From positions 310,001-374,000 of the forward strand of contig NC_013131.1 of NCBI RefSeq assembly GCF_000024025.1: a stretch of DNA of 64,000 bases, given 5' to 3'. Position 1 is the first letter of the stretch. The number at the start of each line of letters is the position of its first letter. A program made the translations under genes and the position numbers. The notes under the pieces were generated by a model. That model worked only from the letters and a program-made list of their open reading frames with translations. It was not told the origin of the DNA and did not search any database. This DNA is from Catenulispora acidiphila DSM 44928 (GTDB lineage: Bacteria; Actinomycetota; Actinomycetes; Streptomycetales; Catenulisporaceae). Of the stretch, positions 36,002-45,275 are shown in pieces.

Positions 36002-37297
36002 TCAGCCGGCGAAGAAGCTCGCCGCCGCCGACGCCAGCAGGAACGGATCGTCCGCCCCGCCCATCTCGCGCGCCGAGTGCATCGACAGCGACGTGATCCC
36101 CACGTCGAACGTCGTCACGCCGAGCTTCGCCGCGGTGATCGGCCCGATCGTGGTCCCGCACGGCAGCGAGTTCTTCCCCACGAAGTACTGCGTCGGGATC
36201 CCCGCGCGCTCGCAGACGTCGGTCCAGATCGCGCGGCCGAGCCCGTCGGTGGCGTAGCGCTGGTTGACGTTCGTCTTCAGCGCCGGGCCGCCGTTGAGCC
36301 GGGGGCGGTGGCCGGGCTCGTGGCGCTCGGGGTAGTTCGGGTGGACCGCGTGGCTCATGTCGCTGGACATGACCACGGTCGCGGCCAGGGCCCGCGCGTA
36401 GTCGTCCGCGCTCCCGCCGAGCTGCGCCTGGGTCACGCGGCTCAGGATGGTGCCGAGCAGCGGCCCGCCCGCGCCGGTGTCCGACTCGCTGCCGGTCTCC
36501 TCGTGGTCGAACGCGGCGAGCACCGGGATCGCCGTCAGCGGTCCGCCGGCGCCGGAAGCCGCCGCGATCAGCGCCTGTACCCCGGCGTGCACCGAGACCA
36601 GGTTGTCCATCCGCGGGGCGGCGATCATCTCCTGGTCGCGGCCCAGGTAGGTCGGCGGGGTCACGTCGTGCAGCATCAGGTCGAAGCCCATGACGTCGGA
36701 GGCCGAGACGCCCGCCTCCTTCGCCGCGAACTCGATCAGCGCGCCGTCCTCGACCGGGCCCAGACCCCACGCCGGGGTCAGGTGCTGCTGCTTGTCCAGC
36801 AGCAGCCCGCTGTCGTTCACGCCGCGGTCCAGGTGGACGGCCAGCTGCGGCACGCGCATCAGCGCGCGGTCGACGTGCACCAGCGCCGCCTCGCCGCCGC
36901 GCAGCACCAGCCGCCCGGCCAGGCCCAGGTCGCGGTCCAGCCAGGAGTTCAGCAGCGGCCCGCCGTACAGCTCGACCGCCACCTGCCGGAAGCCCGCCGA
37001 GCCGGTGTCCGGCAGCGGCTTGACCCGCAGGTTGGGGGAGTCGGTGTGGGCGCCGACGACCCGGAACCCGGTCGGCGCCGCCGCGCCCTCGGGCAGGTAC
37101 CAGGCGATGATCGCCGCGCCGCGGATGGCGTAGAACCCGCCGCCGTCGGCGCTCTCCCACCCGGCGGATTGCCTGAGCTGGCGGAACCCGGCGGCCTCGA
37201 GGCGGGCGGCCGCGTTCGTGACCGCGTGGTACGGGGTCGGCGAGGCGGCGAGGAAGGCGAGGAGGTCGTCCGTGTGGGCGCGATCGAATATCGGCAT
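36002..37297 (-). CDS. M18-family aspartyl aminopeptidase
   Basis: 431 residues from ATG 37297, 6 nt after TATGCT on the minus strand (leaderless), rather than an upstream in-frame codon. M18 enzymes are dizinc exopeptidases that remove acidic N-terminal residues. Zinc and catalytic motifs seen are VVGAHTDSPNLRVKP, RMDNLVSV, AAFDHEETGSES and the late SMHSAREMGG. The length fits the family. The preceding M56 gene is convergent, ending 36 bases away. Confidence 0.95.
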   Translation of the reverse strand: MPIFDRAHTDDLLAFLAASPTPYHAVTNAAARLEAAGFRQLRQSAGWESADGGGFYAIRGAAIIAWYLPEGAAAPTGFRVVGAHTDSPNLRVKPLPDTGSAGFRQVAVELYGGPLLNSWLDRDLGLAGRLVLRGGEAALVHVDRALMRVPQLAVHLDRGVNDSGLLLDKQQHLTPAWGLGPVEDGALIEFAAKEAGVSASDVMGFDLMLHDVTPPTYLGRDQEMIAAPRMDNLVSVHAGVQALIAAASGAGGPLTAIPVLAAFDHEETGSESDTGAGGPLLGTILSRVTQAQLGGSADDYARALAATVVMSSDMSHAVHPNYPERHEPGHRPRLNGGPALKTNVNQRYATDGLGRAIWTDVCERAGIPTQYFVGKNSLPCGTTIGPITAAKLGVTTFDVGITSLSMHSAREMGGADDPFLLASAAASFFAG

Positions 37298-37314
37298 GGG
37301 TCGAGCATAAAACG

Positions 37315-37351
37315 ACGGCTCCCCCGCCACCTGGAGTGACAGGGGAGCCGT
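37315..37351 (-). terminator. Terminator of the MMPL gene
   Basis: ACGGCTCCCC (37315-37324) and GGGGAGCCGT (37342-37351) form a perfect 10-bp stem with a 17-base loop. It lies 52 bases beyond the MMPL stop on the minus strand and before the M18 promoter. Confidence 0.7.
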
Positions 37352-37403
37352 GGATTTCGTTATGGCAGTGGAACCCGCATGCGGGCCTTACCGCCGTCAC
37401 CCT

Positions 37404-39626
37404 TCACCGGTGCGCACCTGCGCCGACGACCTCGTCGTCCAGGTCGCTGACGACCGGCCGCCCAACCCCGGCGGTCGCGGACGCCACACCCTTGTGCCCG
37501 GGCCACCACGCCTTGGCTCCCATCAGCGCCGTGACGGCCGGCACCAGGAACATCGACATCACGAACGCCGCGATGCTGATGCCGAACGACACCGCGAACC
37601 CGATCTGCTGCATCATCGCCAGCCCGCCCAGCATCAGCGAGGCGAACGTGCCGGCCAGGATCAGCCCGGCCGAGGCGACCGACGGCCCGGCGTGCTCGAC
37701 GGCCAGCGCCGCCGCGCGCCGCGGGTCGTGGCCCTCGCGGGCCTCCTCGCGGAGCCGGGAGATCATCAGGATGTTGTAGTCGGTGCCGATCGCCACCACG
37801 AACAGGTAGACCATGACCGGCAGCATGAACATCATGCCGGGCTTGTTCTGGACGGTCTGGAACATCAGCACCGAGGCGCCCAGGGTTCCGGTGTAGCCCA
37901 GACCCACGGCGACCATCAGGTACAGCGGCGCGACCAGGGCCCGCAGCTGCAGCGCCAGCACCAGGAAGATCAGCAGCCCGGCGACCGGCAGGATCAGCGC
38001 CAGGTCGGAGTTGTTCGCCGCCTGGATGTCGGACAGCGCCGCGGTCCCGCCGCCGACCAGCGCCTTGGCTCCGGCCGGGACGGTGCTGTGCGCGGCGCTC
38101 TTCAGCGGGCCGTCGACCGCGCTCATCGCGGCCGCGGCGAACGGCGAATCCTTGGTCAGCACCTGGATGTGCGCCGCGGTTCCGGCCTGGTTGTACTCGA
38201 CCGTGGCGCCCTTGGTGCCGGCCGGGGAGCCCGGCTTGACCGGGAACGGCATCAGGCCGCTGAGCTCCGGCGAGGCCGCGCCGAGCCCGTCGGCGTAGGT
38301 CTGGAGCTTGGCCTGGTCCAGCGGCTTGCCGTCGGTAGAGGTGACGATCACGTCCGTCGCGGCGGTCGCGCCCTGGGCGAAGCCGGCCTTCTGCATGTCC
38401 TTGATAGCGATCGTGGACTCGACGCCTCCCGGCATCTGCGACTGCTGGTCGTAGTCCGCCTTGAAGCCGACCGCGCCGACCGCCAGCCCCGCCATGATGA
38501 CGAAGGAGACCGCGGCCACCGCGGCCGGGCGCTTGCCGACCAGGTTGCCCACCTTGCGGGCCGGGCCCGCGGTCGGGACGCGGCGCCACTTCTTGCCGGG
38601 CCAGAAGATCTTCGTGCCCAGCGTCACCATCAGCGCCGGGACCAGGGTCAGACCGGCCAGCAGCATCACCGCGACCGCGATGGCCAGCGCCGGGCCCAGC
38701 GAGGTGAAGGCCTTGAAGGTGGCCAGTCCCAGGGCGCAGAAGGCGATGATGACCGCGGCCGCGGCCGAGGCTATGGCCTCGCCGACGCGCTCGACGGTGG
38801 TCGCCACCGCCTGCTGGATCGTGTCCCCGGCCCGCAGCCGTTCCCGCAGCCGGAACAGCAGGAAGACGATGTAGTCGGTCCCGATGCCGAACAGCACCAC
38901 GACCAGCATGATCTCCAGGAAGGACTGCACGTGCAGTCCGAACCCCTTGGCCATCAGCGCGATGACCGGCTGGGAGACCATCATCACCAGGAACACCGAC
39001 AGGATCGGCAGCAGGACCGCGATGACGCCCCGGAAGATGAAGCCCATCAGGACGATGATCAGCAGCAGCGTGGCCATCATGACGATGCCGGTGGCCTTGT
39101 TCGAGGAGTCCGAGGTGTCCAGGCCCATGGCCGCGTCGCCGGTCACCTCGGCCTTCATGCCGGAGCCGTTCAGCTTGGCCGCCAGGTCCGCGCGCAGTGC
39201 CTTGACGGCGTCGCTGCTCGCCTTCTGGTCGCCCTGGTCGGCGGTCAGCTTGGCGAACATCAGCTGCGCGGTCTGCTTCGGCGAGACCTGGCCGGCCTGC
39301 ACCCCGGCGACCCCGGTGATGTGGTCGCCGGTCAAGGTGGTGGCCAGGTCAGAGACCTTCTGCTGCTCCGCGGCGGAGAGCGCGCCGTCGCCGACCGGCC
39401 GGATCACGATGGTCGCGACCTGCCCGACGGTGGAGGGGAACTCCGCGTCCAGGGCGTTCTTGGCCTGGACGGACTCGTACTTGGAGGGCAGGAAGGAGGA
39501 CTGGTTGTCGTTGGTGACGCTGGACAGCTGCGGGCCGAAGGCGACGAGCGCCACGGCCGCGATGATCCAGCCGACAATGATCTTCCAGGGATTGTGGACG
39601 ACGAAGCGTCCGAGCCGTCCGAACAT
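37404..39626 (-). CDS. MMPL/RND-type membrane transporter
   Basis: 740 residues from ATG 39626, with AGGAG 8 nt upstream. The MMPL layout is clear: TM1 (NPWKIIVGWIIAAVALVAFGP), a ~150-residue external domain, five helices with GTDYIVFLLFRLRERLRAG, a second external domain, and five more helices with GTDYNILMISRLREEAREG. The paired G-T-D-Y motifs provide the proton-relay Asp-Tyr pairs. MMPL proteins move lipids or hydrophobic metabolites across the membrane. A TetR gene is divergent. The substrate is unknown. Confidence 0.93.
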   Translation of the reverse strand: MFGRLGRFVVHNPWKIIVGWIIAAVALVAFGPQLSSVTNDNQSSFLPSKYESVQAKNALDAEFPSTVGQVATIVIRPVGDGALSAAEQQKVSDLATTLTGDHITGVAGVQAGQVSPKQTAQLMFAKLTADQGDQKASSDAVKALRADLAAKLNGSGMKAEVTGDAAMGLDTSDSSNKATGIVMMATLLLIIVLMGFIFRGVIAVLLPILSVFLVMMVSQPVIALMAKGFGLHVQSFLEIMLVVVLFGIGTDYIVFLLFRLRERLRAGDTIQQAVATTVERVGEAIASAAAAVIIAFCALGLATFKAFTSLGPALAIAVAVMLLAGLTLVPALMVTLGTKIFWPGKKWRRVPTAGPARKVGNLVGKRPAAVAAVSFVIMAGLAVGAVGFKADYDQQSQMPGGVESTIAIKDMQKAGFAQGATAATDVIVTSTDGKPLDQAKLQTYADGLGAASPELSGLMPFPVKPGSPAGTKGATVEYNQAGTAAHIQVLTKDSPFAAAAMSAVDGPLKSAAHSTVPAGAKALVGGGTAALSDIQAANNSDLALILPVAGLLIFLVLALQLRALVAPLYLMVAVGLGYTGTLGASVLMFQTVQNKPGMMFMLPVMVYLFVVAIGTDYNILMISRLREEAREGHDPRRAAALAVEHAGPSVASAGLILAGTFASLMLGGLAMMQQIGFAVSFGISIAAFVMSMFLVPAVTALMGAKAWWPGHKGVASATAGVGRPVVSDLDDEVVGAGAHR

Positions 39627-39697
39627 GGGCGAACTCCTGTGGCGGTTCCGACTGCGGTCAACGGACTTCGAGATATGTCTTGTGCAAGCTTTCACAA

Positions 39698-39720
39698 ACT
39701 TACCGTGCGGCAAGTAGACT
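39698..39720. promoter_or_regulatory. TetR operator and promoter between MMPL and tetR genes
   Basis: ACTTACCGTGCGGCAAGT (39698-39715) is an inverted repeat with 14 of 18 matching positions. It abuts TAGACT (39715-39720), a -10-like element for tetR. A second inverted pair TTGTG...CACAA lies just upstream (39680-39697). Confidence 0.6.
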
Positions 39721-39751
39721 GGGCCGTGAGAATTCGCTCCTGAGAGGGTCC

Positions 39752-40393
39752 ATGAGACGCAACTCACAGTCGGAGCACGACCCCGGCGGTACCAAGGAAC
39801 GCATCCAGCACGTCGCGCTGGAGCTGTTCGTCCTGCACGGGTATGAGAAGACCTCACTGCGCGAGATCTCCGACCGCCTCGGCATCACCAAGGCCGCGCT
39901 GTACTACCACTACGCGTCCAAGCAGGAGCTGCTGAAGTCGGTCACCCAGCCGCTGATCGACGAGTTCGAACTCCTGGTCGCCGGCGATCCGGATCCCGAG
40001 ACGCTGCTGCGTTCCTACGTCGACCTGCTGCATCGGCACCAGGCGGTCTTCCAGTTGGTCGCCAACGACCACGCCAGCCTGGCCGCCGCCGAGCTGGTCG
40101 AGCGCTCGGTGAAGCTGCGGCGGGACGTCGTGCGCAGGCTGGCCGGCCCCGAGCCGCAGCCCGCCGACTACATCCGCGCCGCGGCTGCGTTCGGAGCCAT
40201 ATCGCAGGGCTTCATGCTCGCGCGGCGCGTCGAGCCGGCGGCCGATCCGGCGCTGCCGGACGTCGAGGCGACCGCGGAGAAGGCTGCCGAGACGGCTGCC
40301 GGACTACCGGCTCCGGCGGACTACCCCGAGGGCGCCGAGCTCACGCGGATCTTGATGGACACCGCGCTGGCGGTGCTGCGCTCCGGGTCCTGA
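39752..40393 (+). CDS. TetR-family regulator of the MMPL transporter
   Basis: 213 residues from the ATG at 39752, preceded by GAGAGGG. The N-terminal HTH is IQHVALELFVLHGYEKTSLREISDRLGITKAALYYHYASKQELL. The ligand-binding C-terminal part shows no further motif. Its divergent position and the palindrome between the genes predict repression of the MMPL gene and of itself, relieved by a small ligand. Confidence 0.9.
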   Translation: MRRNSQSEHDPGGTKERIQHVALELFVLHGYEKTSLREISDRLGITKAALYYHYASKQELLKSVTQPLIDEFELLVAGDPDPETLLRSYVDLLHRHQAVFQLVANDHASLAAAELVERSVKLRRDVVRRLAGPEPQPADYIRAAAAFGAISQGFMLARRVEPAADPALPDVEATAEKAAETAAGLPAPADYPEGAELTRILMDTALAVLRSGS

Positions 40394-40451
40394 CGCCCGG
40401 GCACCGAAAAACCCTGATTCGCCCACCCCCACCACGCCTATCCTGGTGGGG

Positions 40452-41315
40452 ATGGATCTCGCGCTGCTGAGGACGTTCCTCGCCGTCCACCGCGCCGGCT
40501 CGCTCACCCGGGCCGCCGCGGATCTCGGCGTGTCCCAGCCCGCGGTGACCGCGCAGGTCAGGACGCTGGAGCAACGCGTCGGCCGCGAGCTGTTCGTCCG
40601 GCTGCCGCGCGGCGTCGCGCCCACGGCGGCCGCCGACGAGCTGGCCCGGGCGATCGCGCCGCATCTGGACGCGCTCGCCGCGGTCGCGCACGAGACGCTG
40701 GTCCCGGATTCCGGGCCGCTCGCCGCGGTACGCCTCGGCTGTCCGGCTAGTCTGACCACGACGCTACTGCTTCCGGCCCTCGCTCCCTTGGTGGACGAGG
40801 GCCTTCGCGTGGTCGTGGCCGGCGGGCGCAGCGACGACCTGGTCGCGCAGCTGGCGACCGGCCGCCTGGACCTGACGCTCGCGGTCACCAGACCGAGGCT
40901 GCCCGGAGTGACGGTGATCCCGCTCGCCGACGAGGAGTACGCGCTGGTCGGGGCGCCGCGCTGGAAGCCCTTCGACCGCACGGGCCGCACGCCGCTGCTC
41001 GACCTCTCGGAGAATCTTCCTTATATAAGTCTCTACTGGTCGTCCGTATACGACACCCGACCCACATCCGACGCCGCGCTGGTCATCCCCGACCTGCGCG
41101 GCGTTCTCGATGCGGCGGTCGCCGGCTGCGGCGCGGCGGTCCTGCCCCTGCCGCTGTGCGCCCCGGCGCTCGACGACTGGACACTGGTCCTGCTCGACGA
41201 GCCCGAGATTCCGCCGATCCGGACGCTGTTCGTCGCGGTGCGCGGGCAGCGGGCCCGGTCGGCGGCGGTGGCGCGGGTCCGGGACCGGCTGGTCGCTGTC
41301 GCCTCGCGCTGGTAG
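40452..41315 (+). CDS. LysR-family transcriptional regulator
   Basis: 287 residues. TATCCT (40439-40444) ends 7 nt before the ATG at 40452, favouring that start over a GTG two codons upstream. HTH: LLRTFLAVHRAGSLTRAAADLGVSQPAVTAQVRTLEQRVGRELFVR. The effector domain begins around residue 90 (AVRLGCPASLTTTLLLPAL). LysR genes commonly regulate a divergent neighbour, but here the upstream gene runs in the same direction, so no target is evident. Confidence 0.9.
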   Translation: MDLALLRTFLAVHRAGSLTRAAADLGVSQPAVTAQVRTLEQRVGRELFVRLPRGVAPTAAADELARAIAPHLDALAAVAHETLVPDSGPLAAVRLGCPASLTTTLLLPALAPLVDEGLRVVVAGGRSDDLVAQLATGRLDLTLAVTRPRLPGVTVIPLADEEYALVGAPRWKPFDRTGRTPLLDLSENLPYISLYWSSVYDTRPTSDAALVIPDLRGVLDAAVAGCGAAVLPLPLCAPALDDWTLVLLDEPEIPPIRTLFVAVRGQRARSAAVARVRDRLVAVASRW

Positions 41316-41501
41316 CTCCGTAGCGCTGTAGCTCCACTGGGACCGCAAGACGGAGCGCCCCGATGGCAAAGCGATGGCCAAGTCTGAGTCAAGAGTCACG
41401 GCCCGGACCTGTGCCTGCCTGGCCCACAGTGGCAGAGCGGATACGGGCTTTGCTTGGGTGTTCTACAGTGGGCGGGTCTGCCCAAGGGGGTTCCGAGCAC
41501 C

Positions 41502-42761
41502 ATGGAGACTTGTCATCACTGCGGGACCGTCCTGCCGAAAACGCCGGGCGCTCGCTATTGCCCGAATTGCGGAGAGATGTCCGCGTCGTTTACGGCAGCG
41601 GCGTCCGATCCGTCCCAGGCTTACGCGGCCGTGGCAGCCCATGGCCAGGGTGGTTCGGGCCTCCCGCCCGATCGCGGGATGACGTGGGAGCTGCCGGCGC
41701 AGGGCCAGGCCCAGGAAGCGACCCAGGCCATCCCGGCGCAGAACGGTTCGCTGAACCCTGATTCGCTGAACCCTGAGGTGTACGCCAGCCTGTTCCGCCC
41801 TGAGGGCGCTCCGGCGCGCGCGAACCCGAACGCCACGCAGGTCATGCCGTCGGTCCCGGACGACTACGGCCGGCCCGGGTACGACCAGGACGGCTATCCG
41901 CAGGCCGGATACGACCAGCGTGCTGCGAACCAGCCCGCCTACGACCAGCCGATCGACTACCAGGCCGCGGGCGGCGGCGCCTACGCCGAGCCTTACGAGA
42001 CCGGATACGCCGACGACTACCCGGACGAGCCCAGCGCCCGTCCGTCCAATCGCGGGACGAAGATCGGCATCGGTGTCGCGGCCGGCGCGGTGCTGGTGAT
42101 CGTGATCTCGCTGATCACCCTCGGCGGCGGCAGCTCGAAGCCCTCCGCCGGACCGGCCAACACGCCGGGCACGGTCACCACGCCGACCGTGCCGCCGAGC
42201 ACCTCCGCGCCGCAGGTCGCGGCCAGCGACCCGGCCACCTCCACGCCGAGCAGCCCGGCCAGCTCGACGTCGCACGCCCCGGGGACGCTGCAGCTCGGCG
42301 ACTCCGGCGCCGAAGTGAAGTGGCTGCAGACGCGGCTGCACCAGCTGGGCGTCTACAACGGCCCGATCAACAGCAAGTTCGACGCCGCCACGCAGGCCGC
42401 GGTCGCCGCGTTCCAGGCGAAGACCCACGCGAGCGACCCCGCGGGCGTCGTCGGCCGGTCCACCAAGACCGCGCTGATCGCGGCGGGGAGCAAGCCGACC
42501 CTGATGGGGCAGGTGCCGAATCTGCCCGGCGGTCCGCTCGGCGGGGACAAGCACCACCGGGGCAACAACCCCGCGGACGTGAAGCGGCTGCAGCAGGCGC
42601 TGGCCGTCGCGCTGAACACGAACCTGAAGGCCACCGGCCAGTTCGACCTGGACACCTTCGGCGCGGTGGTGCAGTACCAGGGCGCGATGCACATGACGCC
42701 GGACGGGCTGGTCAACGGCACGGTGTGGGCGGCGCTGCAGCAGGGGCGGATCTCGGGCTGA
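41502..42761 (+). CDS. Zinc-ribbon, single-TM protein with two peptidoglycan-binding domains
   Basis: 419 residues from the ATG at 41502 (AAGGGGG 11 nt upstream). The N-terminus is a zinc ribbon, METCHHCGTVLPKTPGARYC then PNCG (CxxC, CxxC). A Pro/Gln/Tyr-rich disordered region (~40-180) with DQ/YDQ repeats follows. One membrane helix (~188-208, IGIGVAAGAVLVIVISLITL) precedes a Ser/Thr/Pro linker. Two PG_binding_1 domains complete it: LQLGDSGAEVKWLQTRLHQLG and NPADVKRLQQALAVALN. The zinc ribbon would be inside and the wall-binding domains outside. A link between wall state and a cytoplasmic partner is plausible; the role is unknown. Confidence 0.85.
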   Translation: METCHHCGTVLPKTPGARYCPNCGEMSASFTAAASDPSQAYAAVAAHGQGGSGLPPDRGMTWELPAQGQAQEATQAIPAQNGSLNPDSLNPEVYASLFRPEGAPARANPNATQVMPSVPDDYGRPGYDQDGYPQAGYDQRAANQPAYDQPIDYQAAGGGAYAEPYETGYADDYPDEPSARPSNRGTKIGIGVAAGAVLVIVISLITLGGGSSKPSAGPANTPGTVTTPTVPPSTSAPQVAASDPATSTPSSPASSTSHAPGTLQLGDSGAEVKWLQTRLHQLGVYNGPINSKFDAATQAAVAAFQAKTHASDPAGVVGRSTKTALIAAGSKPTLMGQVPNLPGGPLGGDKHHRGNNPADVKRLQQALAVALNTNLKATGQFDLDTFGAVVQYQGAMHMTPDGLVNGTVWAALQQGRISG

Positions 42762-42850
42762 GGACGGTCGGCGCGCGTTGGCGCGTTGGTGCGTCGGCAC
42801 GCGTCGGCGGCGTGTTGGCGTGTCGGTGCCTCGGGTGCGTGCCGACGCGC
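42762..42850. repeat. Short reiterated GTTGGCGCG/GTCGGCACG tract
   Basis: About 90 bases after the stop codon are variants of GCGTTGGCGCGTTGGTGCGTCGG and GCGTCGGCGGCGTGTTGGCG. This is the third reiterated post-gene tract of the window, and the shortest. Confidence 0.55.
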
Positions 42851-42875
42851 CCGCACCGCCAGGCCGGAGCACGAA

Positions 42876-42908
42876 GGAAGCGGCCGTCGCCGGGCGTCGG
42901 CTGCTTCC
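42876..42908. terminator. Hairpin between convergent genes
   Basis: GGAAGCGGCCG (42876-42886) and CGGCTGCTTCC (42898-42908) pair in ten of eleven positions over an 11-base loop. It lies between the peptidoglycan-binding gene and the convergent TfoX-C gene and can serve both. Confidence 0.65.
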
Positions 42909-42922
42909 AGCCTTCGGCCCGG

Positions 42923-43228
42923 CTAGCGCTTTTTGGGCGCCCGCAGCTCGGAGGCGTCCTTCAGCCCGACCTCGACCAGCAGCGCGTCGCGTTCCGAGCG
43001 CGGGATCGAGGTCCACCGCTGGCCGCGCAGCGCGCCCTCCAGCGCCAGCAGCATGTGCGCGCACTCGTTGCCCTCGGCGGTGTGGGCGATCAGCTGCCAT
43101 ACCTCGATGGCGCCGCGCTCACGGACCTCGTCCAGGGTCGTGACGCCGACGTCGCGGAGCCGTTGTGTCAACACCGGCCCTATGTTCACGGCGTTCTGGA
43201 TCAGGGTGACCGTCTCAGTCGAACTCAC
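42923..43228 (-). CDS. TfoX C-terminal domain protein
   Basis: About 101 residues. The core NIGPVLTQRLRDVGVTTLDEVRERGAIEVWQLIAHTAEGNECAHMLLALEGALRG matches the C-terminal domain of TfoX/Sxy, here as a stand-alone protein. The helix-hairpin-helix character suggests nucleic acid or protein contacts. The start is uncertain: GTG 43228 follows CAGGCT by 6 nt, while the frame is open to a GTG at 43288. No competence genes are nearby, so a DNA-uptake role should not be assumed. Confidence 0.75.
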   Translation of the reverse strand: MSSTETVTLIQNAVNIGPVLTQRLRDVGVTTLDEVRERGAIEVWQLIAHTAEGNECAHMLLALEGALRGQRWTSIPRSERDALLVEVGLKDASELRAPKKR

Positions 43229-43305
43229 GCCTCCAGCCTGACCCGGGACGCCGGAGCGGGCATCCCGGACTGACCCGTCAGGGGACACCGACGGGTCCGG
43301 CCGCC

Positions 43306-43719
43306 TCAGAGGACCGTCACCGGCTCCTCGGTCACCTCGCCGTCGACGATCCGGAACGAGCGGAACTGGAAGTCGCCGAGTTTGTCGGTGTCGCGCGTGG
43401 ACACCAGCACGTAATGCGCATTGGGTTCAGAGGCATAACTGATGTCGGTCCGCGAGGGACGAGCCTCGGTCGAGGTGTGCGAGTGGTAGACGATCACCGG
43501 CTCCTCGTCGCGGTCGTCCATCTCCCGCCACACCTTGAACTGCTCGGCCGGGTCCAGCCGGTAGAACGTCGGCGAGCGCTCGGCGTTGGCCATCGGCACG
43601 AAGCGCTCGGGGCGGTCGGAGCCCTCCGGCCCGGCGACGATCCCGCAGGCCTCGTCGGGGTGGTCCCGGCGGGCGTGCGCGACGATCGCGTCGTAGATCT
43701 CCTGCGAGACGGTCAGCAT
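43306..43719 (-). CDS. JAMM/M67-family metallopeptidase (Mec-like)
   Basis: 137 residues from ATG 43719, which lies 7 nt after TACCGT (leaderless). The JAMM zinc site is complete: an upstream Glu in PDEACGIVAG, then HSHTSTEARPSRTD (HxH-x7-S-x2-D). Bacterial relatives such as Mec remove cysteine or extensions from sulfur-carrier proteins of the CysO/ThiS class. No cysO or cysM gene is adjacent, so substrate identity is inferred only from the family. Confidence 0.9.
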   Translation of the reverse strand: MLTVSQEIYDAIVAHARRDHPDEACGIVAGPEGSDRPERFVPMANAERSPTFYRLDPAEQFKVWREMDDRDEEPVIVYHSHTSTEARPSRTDISYASEPNAHYVLVSTRDTDKLGDFQFRSFRIVDGEVTEEPVTVL

Positions 43720-43796
43720 GCCGACCACGGTAGGCCAACCACCCGATCGGGCGCATCGCCGCATCGCCTGGCGGGATCGGCGGCAGGGGTAGGGGC

Positions 43797-45236
43797 ATGA
43801 CGACCAGGACCGGCCGCGAGAGCGGTCCCAACCCGCCGGGCGATTCCGCGGCGGCCCGCGTCGCGCCGCGCATCGTGTTCATCGCTGCCGCCGCGGCCTT
43901 GGGCGGCTTCCTGTTCGGCTACGACTCCGCGGTGATCAACGGCGCGGTCACCGGGATCCAGCACGACTTCAACGTCGGCAGCGGGACGACCGGCTTCGTC
44001 GTCGCCGCGGCCCTGCCCGGCGCCGCCGCCGGGGCGATCGCCGGCGGCTGGATGGCCGACCGGATCGGCCGGATCCGCGCCATGCAGATCGCGGCGGTCC
44101 TGTTCATCATCAGCGGCATCGGCAGCATGTTCGCCTTCCAGCCCTGGGACCTGACGATCTGGCGCATCCTCGGCGGCTTCGCTATCGGCATCGCCTCGGT
44201 GATCGGCCCGGCCTACATCGCCGAGGTCTCCCCGCCGGCCTTCCGCGGCCGGCTGACCTCCTTCCAGCAGCTGGCGATCGTGCTGGGCATCGCGATCTCC
44301 GCGCTCGTCAACTATCTGATCAACCAGTGGGCCGGCGGCACCAACACTGACCACCTCGGCGGGCTGGCCGCCTGGCGCTGGATGCTCGGCGCCGAGGTGA
44401 TCCCGGCGATCTTGTACGGCGTGCTGAGCACGATGATCCCGGAGTCGCCGCGCTTCCTGGTCGCGAACGGCGAGGACGACCGGGCCCGCGAGGTGCTCGC
44501 CGAGGTCGAGGGCACACACGCGAACGTCGCCGACCGCATCGCCGAGATCCGCGATCAGCTGGCCGGGGAGGTCAAACCGAAGCTGGCGGACCTGCTCACC
44601 CCGAGCCGGAAGAACCTGCTGGCGGTGGTCTGGATCGGCATCGGACTCTCGGTGCTGCAACAGTTCGTCGGCATCAACGTGATCTTCTATTACAGCTCCC
44701 TGCTGTGGCAGTCGGTCGGCATCGACACCTCCAACTCGCTGCTGATCTCGATGATCTCCGCGGCGGTGAACATCGCCGGCACCGTGGTGGCGATGGCGCT
44801 GGTGGACCGGATCGGCCGGCGTCCGCTGCTGCTGATCGGCTCGGTGGGGATGGCGGTGACGCTGGGGCTGTGCGCCTGGATGTTCTCCTACGGCACGCAC
44901 GCCAACGGCAAGACCACCCTGCCGAAGGCCCAGGGCGTCACGGCGCTGCTCGGCGCGAACGCCTACGTGTTCTTCTTCGCGATGTCCTGGGGCGTCGTGG
45001 TCTGGGTGCTGCTCGGCGAGATGTTCCCGAACCGGATCCGCGCCGTGGCGCTGTCGGTCGCGGCCAGCGCGCAGTGGCTGGCGAACTGGTTGGTGACGGT
45101 CTCGTTCCCGTCGCTGTCCCGCTGGAGCCTGGCCGGGGCGTACTCGCTCTACGCGATCGCGGCGGCGGTCTCCATCCCCTTCGTGTACTACCTTGTCCGG
45201 GAAACGAAGGGAAAAACCTTGGAATCGATGGGATAG
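43797..45236 (+). CDS. Sugar porter family MFS transporter (GlcP-like)
   Basis: 479 residues with twelve predicted helices. Sugar-porter motifs: GFLFGYDSAVINGAV in TM1, GGWMADRIGRIRAM between TM2 and TM3, RILGGFAIGIASVIGPAYIAEVSPPAFRGRL, PESPRFLV before the central loop, QQFVGINVIFYYSSLLW in TM7, and the C-terminal RETKGKTLESMG. These fit proton-coupled glucose or other hexose uptake, as by Streptomyces GlcP. It is probably monocistronic. Confidence 0.92.
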   Translation: MTTRTGRESGPNPPGDSAAARVAPRIVFIAAAAALGGFLFGYDSAVINGAVTGIQHDFNVGSGTTGFVVAAALPGAAAGAIAGGWMADRIGRIRAMQIAAVLFIISGIGSMFAFQPWDLTIWRILGGFAIGIASVIGPAYIAEVSPPAFRGRLTSFQQLAIVLGIAISALVNYLINQWAGGTNTDHLGGLAAWRWMLGAEVIPAILYGVLSTMIPESPRFLVANGEDDRAREVLAEVEGTHANVADRIAEIRDQLAGEVKPKLADLLTPSRKNLLAVVWIGIGLSVLQQFVGINVIFYYSSLLWQSVGIDTSNSLLISMISAAVNIAGTVVAMALVDRIGRRPLLLIGSVGMAVTLGLCAWMFSYGTHANGKTTLPKAQGVTALLGANAYVFFFAMSWGVVVWVLLGEMFPNRIRAVALSVAASAQWLANWLVTVSFPSLSRWSLAGAYSLYAIAAAVSIPFVYYLVRETKGKTLESMG

Positions 45237-45275
45237 GTGTCGCGTAAGGACCCTTCTGCGTCGCAGGATGGACCC

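Noticed and set aside
37350-39743. 797-codon plus-strand open frame over the MMPL gene
   Set aside because: Composition is Gln/Arg/Asp/His-rich nonsense typical of GC-rich antisense frames; the minus-strand MMPL protein is unambiguous.
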